Notes: a model not told the origin generated them from the sequence alone. 64,000 bases of DNA from JBJMQS01 sp045802605 (GCA_045802605.1 JBJMQS010000054.1:40848-104847), one strand, 5' to 3'; positions 53,634 through 62,550 are shown, counted from the stretch's first letter. Translations and numbers: made by a program.

Positions 53634-55292
53634 CTAGCCATAGGCAGCAAGTTCTTTATTCGCCCGGCGCCAAGCGACCCAGGCGGCGGCCAGGCCGACC
53701 ATGCCCATGGCGAACATGAAAGCGGCCCACGCCAGCGGGTCGCGCCATTCGATTTGATTCCAGATTGCGACGGGGATGCCGACCACGGCGACAACCGCGG
53801 GCAGCAAGAAGCGGAATGCTTGCAGTTCGCTCGGACAATGCACGGTGAGCCACGCACCCAGCCCGGCAACAAATGCGAGCCCGCCGCACAGGTAGGCCAA
53901 CGCCGCCAGACCGATGGGCCAACCGCCATTGGCTGCGAAACCGAACCCGAATGCGAAGAATGCGACCGGCAGCCATCCCCAGCCGCGCTCCATGCACGCC
54001 TTGACCTTGGTCTTGAGAATCACGGACCGTTCAGTGGGAATCATTAAGAGCGAGTCGAGCGTCTTGCGTTTGTTTTCGCGAGCAATCACTCCGGCCAAGC
54101 CCCCAGCGGCGGACACCAAATAGATGCCGTTCGCAAGGGTCGCTGCAATCAACAAGTGATGACCGCCGTTGTCGGGCGGCCAAGGTGCACGCGGATGCGT
54201 CATTAACAGTACGCTCAAGACCCCGGGGCGGGAGGCGATAAGAGTACACCCATATACCAGAGCGAGCCCCATAAACATCCCAACGATGGTGCTTACAAAA
54301 TCACGAGTGTTGGCCGCGCTGTCTTGGCGCTGTAGCTCGCTCCGCTCTTTCCATTCGAGCGGCCGTTCGTCCTCCATCGGCCCACGCGGACGAAATATCT
54401 GATATTCAGGATCGGGTTCGTAATGCGAAACGGGCACAAGCGCGGTGCGGACCGGAGTGGGCAGGAGCTTGGCTGGGCGTCGGTCCGGCGCTGGGAAAAC
54501 GTGTTTGATGTTGGGGTGGCGGATTTGCCGAAACGCCGCAAAGAGAAACAACAGGCCAATGATGCACTGAGGGACGACATACAAGGGCGCGCGGAACCAA
54601 ATCGAGCCACCCGAATCGGACGTGAAGTACAGGAGCGACAAAGGGCTAAAAAACACGCACGGCGGAAAGAAGCCGCCGAAGAAAAACAGAGTGTTCAACA
54701 AGTAAGCACGTGTCAGAGCGCTACGCAGATTTTCCGTCGCCGCGCCTGCGTAGGCGCCAATGGTCGCGCCAACAAACGTCGTCGAGAGAATTAACAGGCA
54801 GCTCGTGATTAAGAAGTTCAAATCGACGCCGCCAAAGAGTGATACGCACGCTAGCACCGGCACGGCGGCCATCGCGGCGGCGAGCACCAAACCCACGCCG
54901 GCCGTCAGCTTTCCCATCACCAATTCGCGATTCGTGACGAGCGTCGTCAACAACAGCGGCAAGGTTTGTTGATCCTTCTCCGTGGCGATCGCCGCCGCTG
55001 CGTAGCCGGGTGCAAGAGCGGCGATCGCCAACAAAATGGCAATCAAGATCGCGAGGGCGAAGTTATGGCCGAACGTCGCGGCCTCTTGAATCGAGAGGGT
55101 GTGTGGAGTGCCGTCGAAAAGTCGGATCGGATCGATGCGATTGAACCAGAGCACCGGCATCAAGACGAACGCAATGAACACCAGGTAGAGAACGAGGAGC
55201 CGCGCCCGCATCACTTGGCCGCGGCGAGCGAATCGCATCGCTTCCCACGTCGCCAAGGGGCCGATCAGCGATGCAAGACTTGGCAGGCGCAT
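53634..55292 (-). CDS. ABC-2 type transporter permease protein, convergent copy
   Basis: The 552-residue protein has the same two-module pattern: ATWEAMRFARRGQVMRARLL, then IATEKDQQTLPLLLTTLVTN, RELVMGKLTAGVGLVLAAAM, and later VIARENKRKTLDSLLMIPTE with RSVILKTKVKACMERGW. About ten to twelve membrane segments are predicted. It converges on the plus-strand permease pair with only a three-base gap, so the three do not form one operon. The upstream side is occupied by a palindromic array. Confidence 0.82.
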   Translation of the reverse strand: MRLPSLASLIGPLATWEAMRFARRGQVMRARLLVLYLVFIAFVLMPVLWFNRIDPIRLFDGTPHTLSIQEAATFGHNFALAILIAILLAIAALAPGYAAAAIATEKDQQTLPLLLTTLVTNRELVMGKLTAGVGLVLAAAMAAVPVLACVSLFGGVDLNFLITSCLLILSTTFVGATIGAYAGAATENLRSALTRAYLLNTLFFFGGFFPPCVFFSPLSLLYFTSDSGGSIWFRAPLYVVPQCIIGLLFLFAAFRQIRHPNIKHVFPAPDRRPAKLLPTPVRTALVPVSHYEPDPEYQIFRPRGPMEDERPLEWKERSELQRQDSAANTRDFVSTIVGMFMGLALVYGCTLIASRPGVLSVLLMTHPRAPWPPDNGGHHLLIAATLANGIYLVSAAGGLAGVIARENKRKTLDSLLMIPTERSVILKTKVKACMERGWGWLPVAFFAFGFGFAANGGWPIGLAALAYLCGGLAFVAGLGAWLTVHCPSELQAFRFLLPAVVAVVGIPVAIWNQIEWRDPLAWAAFMFAMGMVGLAAAWVAWRRANKELAAYG

Positions 55293-55364
55293 GACGGGAT
55301 GGTAGCGAGTGCGTGGCGGAATCGCAAACGGGTGATTTGGCGCAGATCAGTTCGTGATGAATCC

Positions 55365-55620
55365 GAGGCTTCTTGCATTTCGTGGCCCCAGCAGAGTCCT
55401 TGCATTTCGTGGCCTGGGCAGAGTCTCTGTATTTCGTGGCCGGGTCTGAGGTCGCCCTTAGGCGACCGAAGGCCCGGTGAAGTGGCAAGCGCTTGCGGGT
55501 TCAACCGGGCCTTCGGTCGCCAAAGGGCGACCTTCAGACCCGGCCACGAAATACTGGAAGCCTGCGCTTGGGCCACGAAATGGAAGAAGCTTCAGAGCCA
55601 GCCACGAAATGCAGGCAGCT
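55365..55620. repeat. Palindromic array of TTTCGTGGCC units, 27-base period
   Basis: Three direct units of TTTCGTGGCC start at 55378, 55405 and 55432, exactly 27 bases apart. Three inverted GCCACGAAA units start at 55543, 55572 and 55601, about 29 bases apart. Between them is a long inner hairpin, GGTCTGAGGTCGCCCTTAGG-type on the left and its inverse on the right. The whole is roughly symmetrical about 55490. A frame of nine-residue period exists on both strands but has no start signal of its own. It occupies the gap between divergent sequences at 55292 and 55631. Confidence 0.88.
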
Positions 55621-55630
55621 CCGGCATGCC

Positions 55631-55915
55631 TCACAATTCCTCGTCCGCTTCACCACTTTCTTGGACCTCGTCTTCCGTTGGTGCTTGTGCTGGCCGTGCT
55701 CGCAACAGATAAGCGAGACCGATAAGCAACAACACGAGAAAGATCGAAGCATACGGGTCAGCCGGCGAGGCAAATAGGGCACACGATCCCAGAGTAACCA
55801 GAAGGACACCGCCGGCAGGCTTCAATGGCGGAAGGCCTGTCGCCAAAACCACACCGCCGATGCCGGCCAGCAGGAAACCAACAATGAAAAACAACATGAT
55901 CCGTAATGCTCTCAA
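55631..55915 (-). CDS. Small membrane protein
   Basis: The 94-residue protein has three hydrophobic segments (about 5-28, 33-50 and 55-70) and an acidic tail, EDEVQESGEADEEL. No family is recognised. It is 11 bases after the stop of the TolC-like gene and on the same strand, so it may be the last gene of that transcript. Confidence 0.6.
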   Translation of the reverse strand: MRALRIMLFFIVGFLLAGIGGVVLATGLPPLKPAGGVLLVTLGSCALFASPADPYASIFLVLLLIGLAYLLRARPAQAPTEDEVQESGEADEEL

Positions 55916-55926
55916 TAAACCTGTGA

Positions 55927-57795
55927 TTATTTCGGCGCGTGCGGATCCGGGTTCCGCAAATCGAACGACTGCTCACTGGGCACCGGCGACGTCAGGTAGC
56001 GCGGGATCACGCCGCTCGGCACCATGGCTTCTGGATATTCTCGCTCGCTGCCTAGGATGCCGAGCGGACCAGCGGCGCGGAAGCGCTCTTCGACGAACAC
56101 CAGGCCATGCGTTTCGAGGATCGTGCCCGTCTGGCGTTCGAGCGTGGCCAGGGCGATGTTGTAACTCAGCAAGGCTTGTGCCTCGGCACTGACGGCATTG
56201 CCCCAATCATTGAGGGCTTGCAACACATTCAAGTAAATCGCCCGCTCAAAGCGGAACTGCTCGTTTTGCACTTTCAGATTCTCGAATGCTGCCGCCCGCG
56301 CTTCGGAAAGCGCTCGATACTGTTCGTACGCACTGTCCAGATCGCGAATCGTGGCGGCGAGTTCATGCACTGCCGCGTGAACGCTCTGATCGACGTTCGC
56401 TTGATCCTTCCAGATGAGGAGCGATTGTTGCCGCACTTGAGCGCGGCCTTGCCGCAAGCCGAGAGGCACCGAGAAATTCAGCCCCAGGGTCCAGTCGGTA
56501 AATTGCCCGCCGCCGGTCGCGAGACGATCGCCCGAGGGCATCGTGCCGTCGAGGCCATTCCAGCGGTATTGGCCAACCGCATCGAGCCGGGGCAGGGCTT
56601 GGTTTTCCGCCTGCAAACGCCGGACGCGATCGGCCTCCAGCACCAGCTTCAGTTCAACAACATCCGGCCGGCGCTCGGCGGCGAGCCGCACCAGCGGGCA
56701 CCAGTCCGGCCGCAACCGAACCACAGTCGGCGGTGAGACCGGCACAAGTTGCCGGCAATCTTCCGGCGGCAGACCCAGCAGATTCCGCAGCGCGCCTTCG
56801 CGCGCCAGAACATTGGCGTCGGCGGCAATCAACGCCGCTTTGAACTGCGTGTAGGTCGCCCGGGCCTGCACGACGTTCTTCAAGTCGGCCAACCCCGATT
56901 CGAGCCGGGCTTGCTCCCGCTCAAACGCGGCTTGCGATTGCTGGACTTGAATTTTGCGGGCCCATGCGTCGGTGCGGGCCTGGACCAAGTTCCAATACCC
57001 TTCAATCACGCTGCGGACAAGTTCCTGCACGCTGTCCTTGTACTGGAAATAAGAGCGCGAGGTATTGAGCCGGGCGATCACGATCGGCGCGGTGTTGACC
57101 TGGAATCCTCCGCCCTGGAGCAAAGGCTGCGTGTAATTCAACTCGAACGCGCTATTGTTCTGGGGATTGAGCGGCGCGACGCCTAAGCCACCGAAACGCG
57201 TCGGGTTCGTGACGTAATTAAATGACGTTTGCCCTCCCAGCACGTTCGTTTGGCTCACTCCGACCTCGGAGCGAAATGTGTCGGCTGACGAACCGAGAAT
57301 AAACGTTCGCGTGGGGTCGAGCGGGTCGGATACCGCGGTCGGCGTCTCGGTTCGAGCCCAATGGTTATTGGCGGTGAATACCGGATCGAACCGCGCCTGT
57401 TCCTGATCGATGGTCGTGTTGGTAATTGCCGGATCATAAATCGTCTGCCCGCTCGTGGTCGCCGTAAGGCCGGCGAGCACCCGAATGACCTTGGCGTTTT
57501 CGAGAGCACAGCGAATCGCGTCATCGAGCGACAGTTGCCACTGTGGCTCATTCGGCTTGGAATCAGCGACAGTCCGCGGCGGCGGCGCGTCCGGGATCTT
57601 GGCCGGCGGCAATTGCGCCGGGTCATGAAACTTCACAGTCCGCGCTTCGGGCAGGATGATGTTGTCGACGAGCGGTGCACCGTTGCAGCCGATGAACAAA
57701 CTAACTACAGAGGCACAGAGACACAGAGAAGAGGTACTTCTCTGTGTCTCTGTGCCTCTGTGGTTCGCTCTTCGATGCACGTCAAACACCCTCAT
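55927..57795 (-). CDS. TolC-family outer membrane lipoprotein with repeat-derived signal peptide
   Basis: From the ATG at 57795 the protein has 622 residues. Residues 10-32 (NHRGTETQRSTSSLCLCASV) are encoded by a palindromic repeat and form the hydrophobic core of a signal peptide that ends at a lipobox, LFIGC (Cys 37). The mature part has the paired helical-hairpin pattern of OEP/TolC proteins: LDDAIRCALENAKVIRVLAG, ELNYTQPLLQGGGF, LARLESGLADLKNVVQARAT, and WTLGLNFSVPLGLRQGRAQV. An open frame extends to 57861 but overlaps the ATPase gene. It shares a 14-base overlap with the upstream ATPase gene and is probably coupled to it. Confidence 0.85.
   Translation of the reverse strand: MRVFDVHRRANHRGTETQRSTSSLCLCASVVSLFIGCNGAPLVDNIILPEARTVKFHDPAQLPPAKIPDAPPPRTVADSKPNEPQWQLSLDDAIRCALENAKVIRVLAGLTATTSGQTIYDPAITNTTIDQEQARFDPVFTANNHWARTETPTAVSDPLDPTRTFILGSSADTFRSEVGVSQTNVLGGQTSFNYVTNPTRFGGLGVAPLNPQNNSAFELNYTQPLLQGGGFQVNTAPIVIARLNTSRSYFQYKDSVQELVRSVIEGYWNLVQARTDAWARKIQVQQSQAAFEREQARLESGLADLKNVVQARATYTQFKAALIAADANVLAREGALRNLLGLPPEDCRQLVPVSPPTVVRLRPDWCPLVRLAAERRPDVVELKLVLEADRVRRLQAENQALPRLDAVGQYRWNGLDGTMPSGDRLATGGGQFTDWTLGLNFSVPLGLRQGRAQVRQQSLLIWKDQANVDQSVHAAVHELAATIRDLDSAYEQYRALSEARAAAFENLKVQNEQFRFERAIYLNVLQALNDWGNAVSAEAQALLSYNIALATLERQTGTILETHGLVFVEERFRAAGPLGILGSEREYPEAMVPSGVIPRYLTSPVPSEQSFDLRNPDPHAPK
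57703..57765. repeat. ACAGAGACACAGAGAAG palindrome encoding part of a signal peptide
   Basis: Arms 57703-57731 and 57737-57765 are inverted copies of ACAGAGGCACAGAGACACAG with a five-base loop and one or two mismatches. The translation in the TolC-like frame is TETQRSTSSLCLCASVV. The element is of the same kind as the one inside carB. Confidence 0.9.
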
Positions 57796-58534
57796 CCGTG
57801 ATTGGTCGATGATGCAAAATCCGGTCGGCTTCATCGAAGTCGGTCGTGTCGGCGACGACATGGCCGTCGATCAGGACAAGCGCTCGCCGGGCTTGGCGGG
57901 CCACTTCCAGATCGTGGGTGACCAGGATCACCGTCAATCCTTCGACCTTGTTCAACTTCTCGATGAACGACATCACGTCGCGGCTGGTCACTGTGTCGAG
58001 ATTTCCCGTCGGCTCGTCGCACAACAGAATGGCCGGGTTGTTCACCAAGGCCCGCGCGATCGCTACGCGCTGCTGCTGGCCGCCGGATAGTTGATTGGGC
58101 CGATGGTGCATGCGATCGGCCAGGCCGACCCGGCTCAGGAGTTCGCCCGCCCGGTGCTTGCGCTCACGGCGCGGGCAGGCGGGGTTGTACAACAGCGGCA
58201 CTTCGACGTTCTCCAGCGCGGTCGTCCTGGCCAACAGGTTGAAGTTCTGAAACACGAAACCGATTCGCCGGCTGCGCACATGCGCGAGTTGCTCGGGTTT
58301 CAAGCCCGAGACTTCCTCGCCGCCCAGGCGATAACTACCGGAGGTCGGGCGATCGAGGCAGCCGAGAAGATTCATCAGCGTCGATTTCCCCGAACCGGAT
58401 GGACCCACCAGAGCGACAAACTCGCCCTCATGGATATCGAGTGAGACCCCTCGCAAGGCGGCGACCTGGACTTCGCCCAGATCATAGATCTTGCGCAGAT
58501 CTCGCAGTTCAATCAAAGTCGGTGCAGCGGCCAT
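57782..58534 (-). CDS. ABC transporter ATP-binding protein, MacB/LolD type
   Basis: The 250-residue ATPase has Walker A GPSGSGKSTLMNLLGCLDRP, the Q-loop FVFQNFNLLARTTALENVEV, signature LSGGQQQRVAIARALVNNP, Walker B ILLCDEPTGNLDTVTS, and the switch His in VILVTHDLEVARQ. The 'LLGCLDRPTSG' phrase is typical of MacB/LolD-like ATPases. It overlaps the TolC-like gene. No MacB-like permease lies next to it, so the permease may be encoded elsewhere. Confidence 0.9.
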   Translation of the reverse strand: MAAAPTLIELRDLRKIYDLGEVQVAALRGVSLDIHEGEFVALVGPSGSGKSTLMNLLGCLDRPTSGSYRLGGEEVSGLKPEQLAHVRSRRIGFVFQNFNLLARTTALENVEVPLLYNPACPRRERKHRAGELLSRVGLADRMHHRPNQLSGGQQQRVAIARALVNNPAILLCDEPTGNLDTVTSRDVMSFIEKLNKVEGLTVILVTHDLEVARQARRALVLIDGHVVADTTDFDEADRILHHRPITDEGV

Positions 58535-58662
58535 AGGCTGTATCGAATGTATCGGCTAATCGGGCCTACATTTCGGAGAACATCTTAAGTTTAGCGGGAT
58601 GAGCAGCTTGCCTATTCTCCGGTTTTCGCCTGCGTTAAAATGGTTGTGCCCAGGGGCGTGAC

Positions 58663-59346
58663 ATGGCGAGTCCTTTCCCCGGAATGGATCCCTATCTGGA
58701 AGCGGCCAAGATTTGGCCGGATTTCCATCAGCAGTTCGTCGCTGTGTTGTATCAGACGCTGTTGCCGAGCTTGGTGGATCGCTACCGCGCTCGGGTGCAA
58801 ACGCGGCATTACGTCTACGATGTGGTGCTGTTCACCTCAGTGACTTACGAGCAATACCGCGAGCCCTTCATCGAGATTCGTAGTCGATCCAACGGAAAAC
58901 TCATGACGCTGGTGGACGTCGTCAGTCCGGGGAGTCGCACCCGAGACACGGGCCGTTCCACGTATTTGTCCACCCGCTTGGAGGCCCTGAACGAAGGAGC
59001 GGCCACGGTTGAGATCGACTTGGTGCTCGCGGGCCAGGCGATGCTGCAATACGATCGCGCTGGAATGGCGGACCACCAATACGCCGTCACCGTGACCCGG
59101 CCATCGAAGCCAGGGCAATTCGATACCTTTTCCGCGACACTCGACACGGCGTTGCCGCGGTTTCGTTTGCCGCTGGCATCGGATCATCAAGACACGCTCG
59201 TTGATTTGCAGACCATTTTCACACGCGCCTACGAGCAAGGCGATTTCGGAAATCAGATCAATTACTCGGCCGATCCTGCGGTGCCGCTGGACGACGCCGC
59301 GCGAGCCTGGTTGCACGACCTGCTTAAGCGGCGAGGTTTGCGCTAA
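58663..59346 (+). CDS. DUF4058 family protein
   Basis: The 227-residue protein begins MASPFPGMDPYLEAAKIWPD, the diagnostic start of DUF4058 ('PFPGMDPYLE'). It continues with FHQQFVAVLYQTLLPSLVDR and VTYEQYREPFIEIRSRSNGK, and ends DDAARAWLHDLLKRRGLR. The family is common in Gemmata and cyanobacteria and has no known role. The ATG at 58663 follows CAGGGG. It lies 129 bases from the divergent ATPase gene. Confidence 0.92.
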   Translation: MASPFPGMDPYLEAAKIWPDFHQQFVAVLYQTLLPSLVDRYRARVQTRHYVYDVVLFTSVTYEQYREPFIEIRSRSNGKLMTLVDVVSPGSRTRDTGRSTYLSTRLEALNEGAATVEIDLVLAGQAMLQYDRAGMADHQYAVTVTRPSKPGQFDTFSATLDTALPRFRLPLASDHQDTLVDLQTIFTRAYEQGDFGNQINYSADPAVPLDDAARAWLHDLLKRRGLR

Positions 59347-59597
59347 CGGCGCAGTTGTAAACTCTTCCGGACCGCGGCGCGAATTTGTAGCTTTTACATC
59401 ACGCACGACGTCACCTCGTACGATCGGATTGCCGCGACCGATGCCGAACATCCATCGGGGCCGCATCTTCGGACCACACCTTGCCCACTTTTCCGCGCTC
59501 GTTTAGACTCCGGCTCAAGTTTTGCGGTTAGGCTTCGCTCAGACTCGGCTCGATCGAGCGTGGCTCGCGCTTGTCATGGATCTCCGGAGGTTCGCGG

Positions 59598-60704
59598 ATG
59601 CCGATGCGGCGATTTCTTCTCAGCGCGGTTGCGCTGGTCGTATGGGTCAGCGCACTGCCGGCCGCACAGATCCGCACCCAAAACTTTTTGGTCACCGCGC
59701 CCGACGAACAGATCGCTCGGCAATTCGGTCAAATGGCCGAAGTCTATCGCAAGCAAAAAGCGATCGAGTGGCTCGGTGCAGAGATCCCGCCGTGGACTGC
59801 ACCTTGCCCGCTGACAGTGAAACCAAGCCTGGGCGGCTCTGGCGGCGGAGCGACCTCATTCAACTACGATCGTGGCAGCTACACCATCATCTCGATGGAC
59901 ATCTCGGGGCCGCTGGAGCGCATGCTCAACAGCGTGTTGCCGCACGAGGTGACGCACACGATCTTCGCCCATCACTTTCGCGCTCCGGTTCCCCGTTGGG
60001 CCGACGAGGGCGGGGCGGTGCTCAGCGAAGATGACATCGAGCGTGGCCGGCACGACCAGTTGTGTCGCACGTTCCTCAATTCGCAGCAGAAGGTGTCGAT
60101 GCGGCGGCTATTCACCCTGCGCGAGTATCACGAAGTCGATAATGTGATGAAGATTTACGCCCAGGGTTACTCCGTCACTGATTACCTCGTGGGCCTTTCT
60201 GAGCGGCAAACATTTCTGAACTTCGTCGCCACCGGCATGCGCAATGGTTGGGACCGTGCGGTGCAGACCTATTACCAGTTGAACTCAGTCGAAGAACTCG
60301 AAGAAGCATGGCTGCAGCACTTGCGAACGACCCGCGACACCGTTCGCAATCACACTGGCAGCAACGGCACCATGCTCGCGGCAAACACTGGTGCATCGGG
60401 TAACACGAGCCTCACCGGCCGAGAGATCGTGCGTTTGACCGCGCCCCCCGCGCAGCCGCAACTTGAGCCAGTGAGCCCGGTCTTCCGCGGCCAGATTGGC
60501 GACGATCACCGCAGCGGGCGGGCTTATGATGCGACCCGGCCGTCGGCCCCCGGCGTCGTGCCGCTCGGCTCGAACCCCGGTGCGGCGCGAACCAATCCCA
60601 ACGCAAAGCCGCCGGTGACGCTCGGCATGCCCGAGTTCGCACCCGCGCCGCAATCGCAGCCGATCAGCCCGGCGGGGCCGTCGCCGGTGGGGCATCAGAA
60701 CTAG
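59598..60704 (+). CDS. Exported gluzincin-like metallopeptidase
   Basis: The 368-residue protein has a signal peptide (MPMRRFLLSAVALVVWVSAL, cleavage near PAAQ) and a zinc motif VLPHEVTHTIFAHHF with the third ligand likely the Glu in RWADEGGAVLSED, about 20 residues later. This HExxH plus ADEG arrangement is that of peptidase-MA-like gluzincins. A Pro-rich, low-complexity C-terminus follows from about residue 270. The ATG at 59598 has GGAGG upstream. A terminator at 60741 ends the transcript. Confidence 0.8.
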   Translation: MPMRRFLLSAVALVVWVSALPAAQIRTQNFLVTAPDEQIARQFGQMAEVYRKQKAIEWLGAEIPPWTAPCPLTVKPSLGGSGGGATSFNYDRGSYTIISMDISGPLERMLNSVLPHEVTHTIFAHHFRAPVPRWADEGGAVLSEDDIERGRHDQLCRTFLNSQQKVSMRRLFTLREYHEVDNVMKIYAQGYSVTDYLVGLSERQTFLNFVATGMRNGWDRAVQTYYQLNSVEELEEAWLQHLRTTRDTVRNHTGSNGTMLAANTGASGNTSLTGREIVRLTAPPAQPQLEPVSPVFRGQIGDDHRSGRAYDATRPSAPGVVPLGSNPGAARTNPNAKPPVTLGMPEFAPAPQSQPISPAGPSPVGHQN

Positions 60705-60740
60705 TAACGATTTTGACGACGCCGAATCGACACGACTTCT

Positions 60741-60768
60741 AAGCCCACGGGTTGCAACCCGTGGGCTT
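60741..60768. terminator. Intrinsic terminator after the metallopeptidase gene
   Basis: The 13-base stem AAGCCCACGGGTT / AACCCGTGGGCTT (60741-60753 with 60756-60768) closes on the two bases GC and is followed by TCGATTT. It lies 36 bases after the stop codon. The symmetry allows weak action in both directions. Confidence 0.85.
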
Positions 60769-60821
60769 TCGATTTAACTGAGAGTCGGCGAACATTAAAG
60801 CGGGCCGCCGAGGGCACGTAA

Positions 60822-60877
60822 CGTACCAGCCTGAATCGCAAAGCGAAGGACCTTCGCTGGCGCTTCAGGCTGGTACG
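60822..60877. repeat. GTACCAGCCTGAA palindromic repeat
   Basis: CGTACCAGCCTGAA (60822-60835) is mirrored by TTCAGGCTGGTACG (60864-60877), with an inner GCGAAGGACCTTCGC hairpin. It ends six bases before the stop of the TIGR03000/caspase-like gene and lies between two convergent genes. Confidence 0.85.
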
Positions 60878-60882
60878 AGGAT

Positions 60883-62307
60883 TTACTTCGCCGAGGTGTT
60901 CACGACTTCGCTAGGCATTTGCAAATCGACCGCGGCCGTCTTGCCCGGCGTGACCGTGACGCGGTAAACGCCGAACCAGCCGTTCACTTCCATGCGGAGC
61001 TCACACAGGGAATCGCCTTTGCCGCTGGCGGCCGGCAACTCGAACTTGCGCTCTGTGCCGGTTTCCGTGGTGGGCCGCCCATCGATCCACAGCTTCGCGT
61101 CCGCGGGCAAGCGCACCTCTAGCTTGGCGGCTTTCGACGTCTTCACCAGGATCGCCGGCGCCGCGGTCGGCTTCGACGAACCGGTGCGCAGCGGTACCAC
61201 CGAGTCGAGCGGCGTCAGCGTGATCGGCACCTGGGATTCCTGATTGCGGTAGATCGCTTTCTGTGCCGGCGTGGGGTCATCCGACTTCAGCACTTCCAGG
61301 CGATATGACTTGAACAGATTGTTGGTCGTGAATTTCACGCTCTCGACCATGTCGGCCCAACTGCCGGCGGGTCGGCCAAATTCACGAACGAACGCCACGG
61401 TGAAGCAGCCGCCATACTCGCCGCGTGCAGCCGCGAACTCACCGACCGACGAGGCGTGAATGTCGATCATCCCTCGGTGGCCGAGCAACCAACTCTCGAG
61501 CGCCGAGGCACCAGGCTCCGGCGCGGTCGGCTTGCCCGGTGGTTCGGCGATCACGGTGTGCATCGCCGGATCGGTCATGATGAGCGTGAAGCGTGCCTTC
61601 TTATCGATGGCCGCTTGCCGCAAGTCGGGCCGCGACAGTTTCTTGTCCGATCCCGACGGCGTCAGGATGTAGCTCAAGGCCGCTTCGTCATAGCTCATCG
61701 CGCCGGCGTAGTAGATCACCAGCGAGTCGTCGGGCAAAACGGTGATTTCGCCGAGCTTCTTCAAGATGGCCTCGGCATCGAGGGCGCCGGAGGTCAGCTT
61801 TTCAACGCGGCCGAATTTCTCCAGGCGCACACCCGAACGCAGCAACTGCTCGAACAGGGCCGCGCCGGCCGCATGCGTCTTGCCAGTGTCTTTCGCTCCT
61901 GCGTCGGCCAGAATCAGCACATGGAGCCGGCTCAATGATTCGCCGCTTGAAGTCGGCGGCATGTCCGGGCGCGTATCGCGCGGCGTTAGGTCGGGAAGCC
62001 CGGGCTGCCGGATGCGCTCCACCGGATGCGTGATGTGCCGTTCGGGCGGCCGGTCCGGCGGCGGACCGTAGTAGAAGGGAGCGAGTGTGATGATGGTCGA
62101 TGGTTCCGAACCATCGGGCAGCGGCATGATCGGCGCACCGCCGGCGAACCGCGGTTGGCAGCTTGGTATGTAGGGCGTGGTCCAGGTGTAGGCCGGCGGA
62201 TTGAGCAGTCCCGGAGTAGGGCAGTGGGCGCAGTTGCCGGCACGAACGAAGTTGAATCCACCGCTAAGGGCCGCCATAGCCAAAAGCGCGAACGCTAGCC
62301 GCTTCAT
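60883..62307 (-). CDS. Degenerate caspase-like protein with C-terminal TIGR03000 domain
   Basis: From the ATG at 62307 (GGGAGA upstream) the protein has 474 residues. It begins with a signal peptide (MKRLAFALLAMAALSGGFNF) and a Pro-rich linker. From about residue 120 to 300 it resembles a caspase p20 fold: LHVLILADAGAKDTGKTHAA, then DSLVIYYAGAMSYDEAALSY and FTLIMTDPAMHTVI. In active members these give YYSGHG and D.C motifs; here the His is replaced by Ala and the Cys by Pro or Ala. The C-terminal ~75 residues are TIGR03000 (LEVRLPADAKLWIDGRPTTE). It is probably a non-catalytic, exported protein. Confidence 0.72.
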   Translation of the reverse strand: MKRLAFALLAMAALSGGFNFVRAGNCAHCPTPGLLNPPAYTWTTPYIPSCQPRFAGGAPIMPLPDGSEPSTIITLAPFYYGPPPDRPPERHITHPVERIRQPGLPDLTPRDTRPDMPPTSSGESLSRLHVLILADAGAKDTGKTHAAGAALFEQLLRSGVRLEKFGRVEKLTSGALDAEAILKKLGEITVLPDDSLVIYYAGAMSYDEAALSYILTPSGSDKKLSRPDLRQAAIDKKARFTLIMTDPAMHTVIAEPPGKPTAPEPGASALESWLLGHRGMIDIHASSVGEFAAARGEYGGCFTVAFVREFGRPAGSWADMVESVKFTTNNLFKSYRLEVLKSDDPTPAQKAIYRNQESQVPITLTPLDSVVPLRTGSSKPTAAPAILVKTSKAAKLEVRLPADAKLWIDGRPTTETGTERKFELPAASGKGDSLCELRMEVNGWFGVYRVTVTPGKTAAVDLQMPSEVVNTSAK

Positions 62308-62454
62308 GCGAGGGTCTCCCTTGACCACCGCAAGTCTTCCCGATGAACCGCGCAAATGACCCAAGTAAAACTGGAATTCCGCGGCCGGTGGCGAAAAGTA
62401 GCGAAGGTGTGCGGGTGATGCCGGTTGGCCGTCGGCTCTGATCACTCTGCATGC

Positions 62455-62550
62455 GGCGAGCCGGGTTGCGTAAGCGCCCGGTGGACTCCCAAATGATGGA
62501 CCGCATTGCCATTTGGGAGTCCACCGGGCGCTTACGCAACCCGGCTCGCC
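62455..62550. repeat. Long palindrome with CCCAAATG core
   Basis: The arms 62455-62495 and 62510-62550 are perfect inverted copies of a 41-base sequence containing GAGCCGGGTTGCGTAAGCGC, with a 14-base spacer. The element lies between divergent genes at 62307 and 62615. It would form a very strong hairpin. Confidence 0.93.

Noticed and set aside
55365..55620. CRISPR array
   Set aside because: Although units are spaced 27-29 bases, the conserved part is only about ten bases, orientation flips in the middle, and spacers are not unique; no cas genes are present.
54966..55712. Plus-strand frame of 248 codons through the palindromic array with nine-residue repeats
   Set aside because: The repeats come from the 27-base DNA period and are equally open on the other strand. 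There is no family, no clear start signal, and the first half is antisense to the permease.
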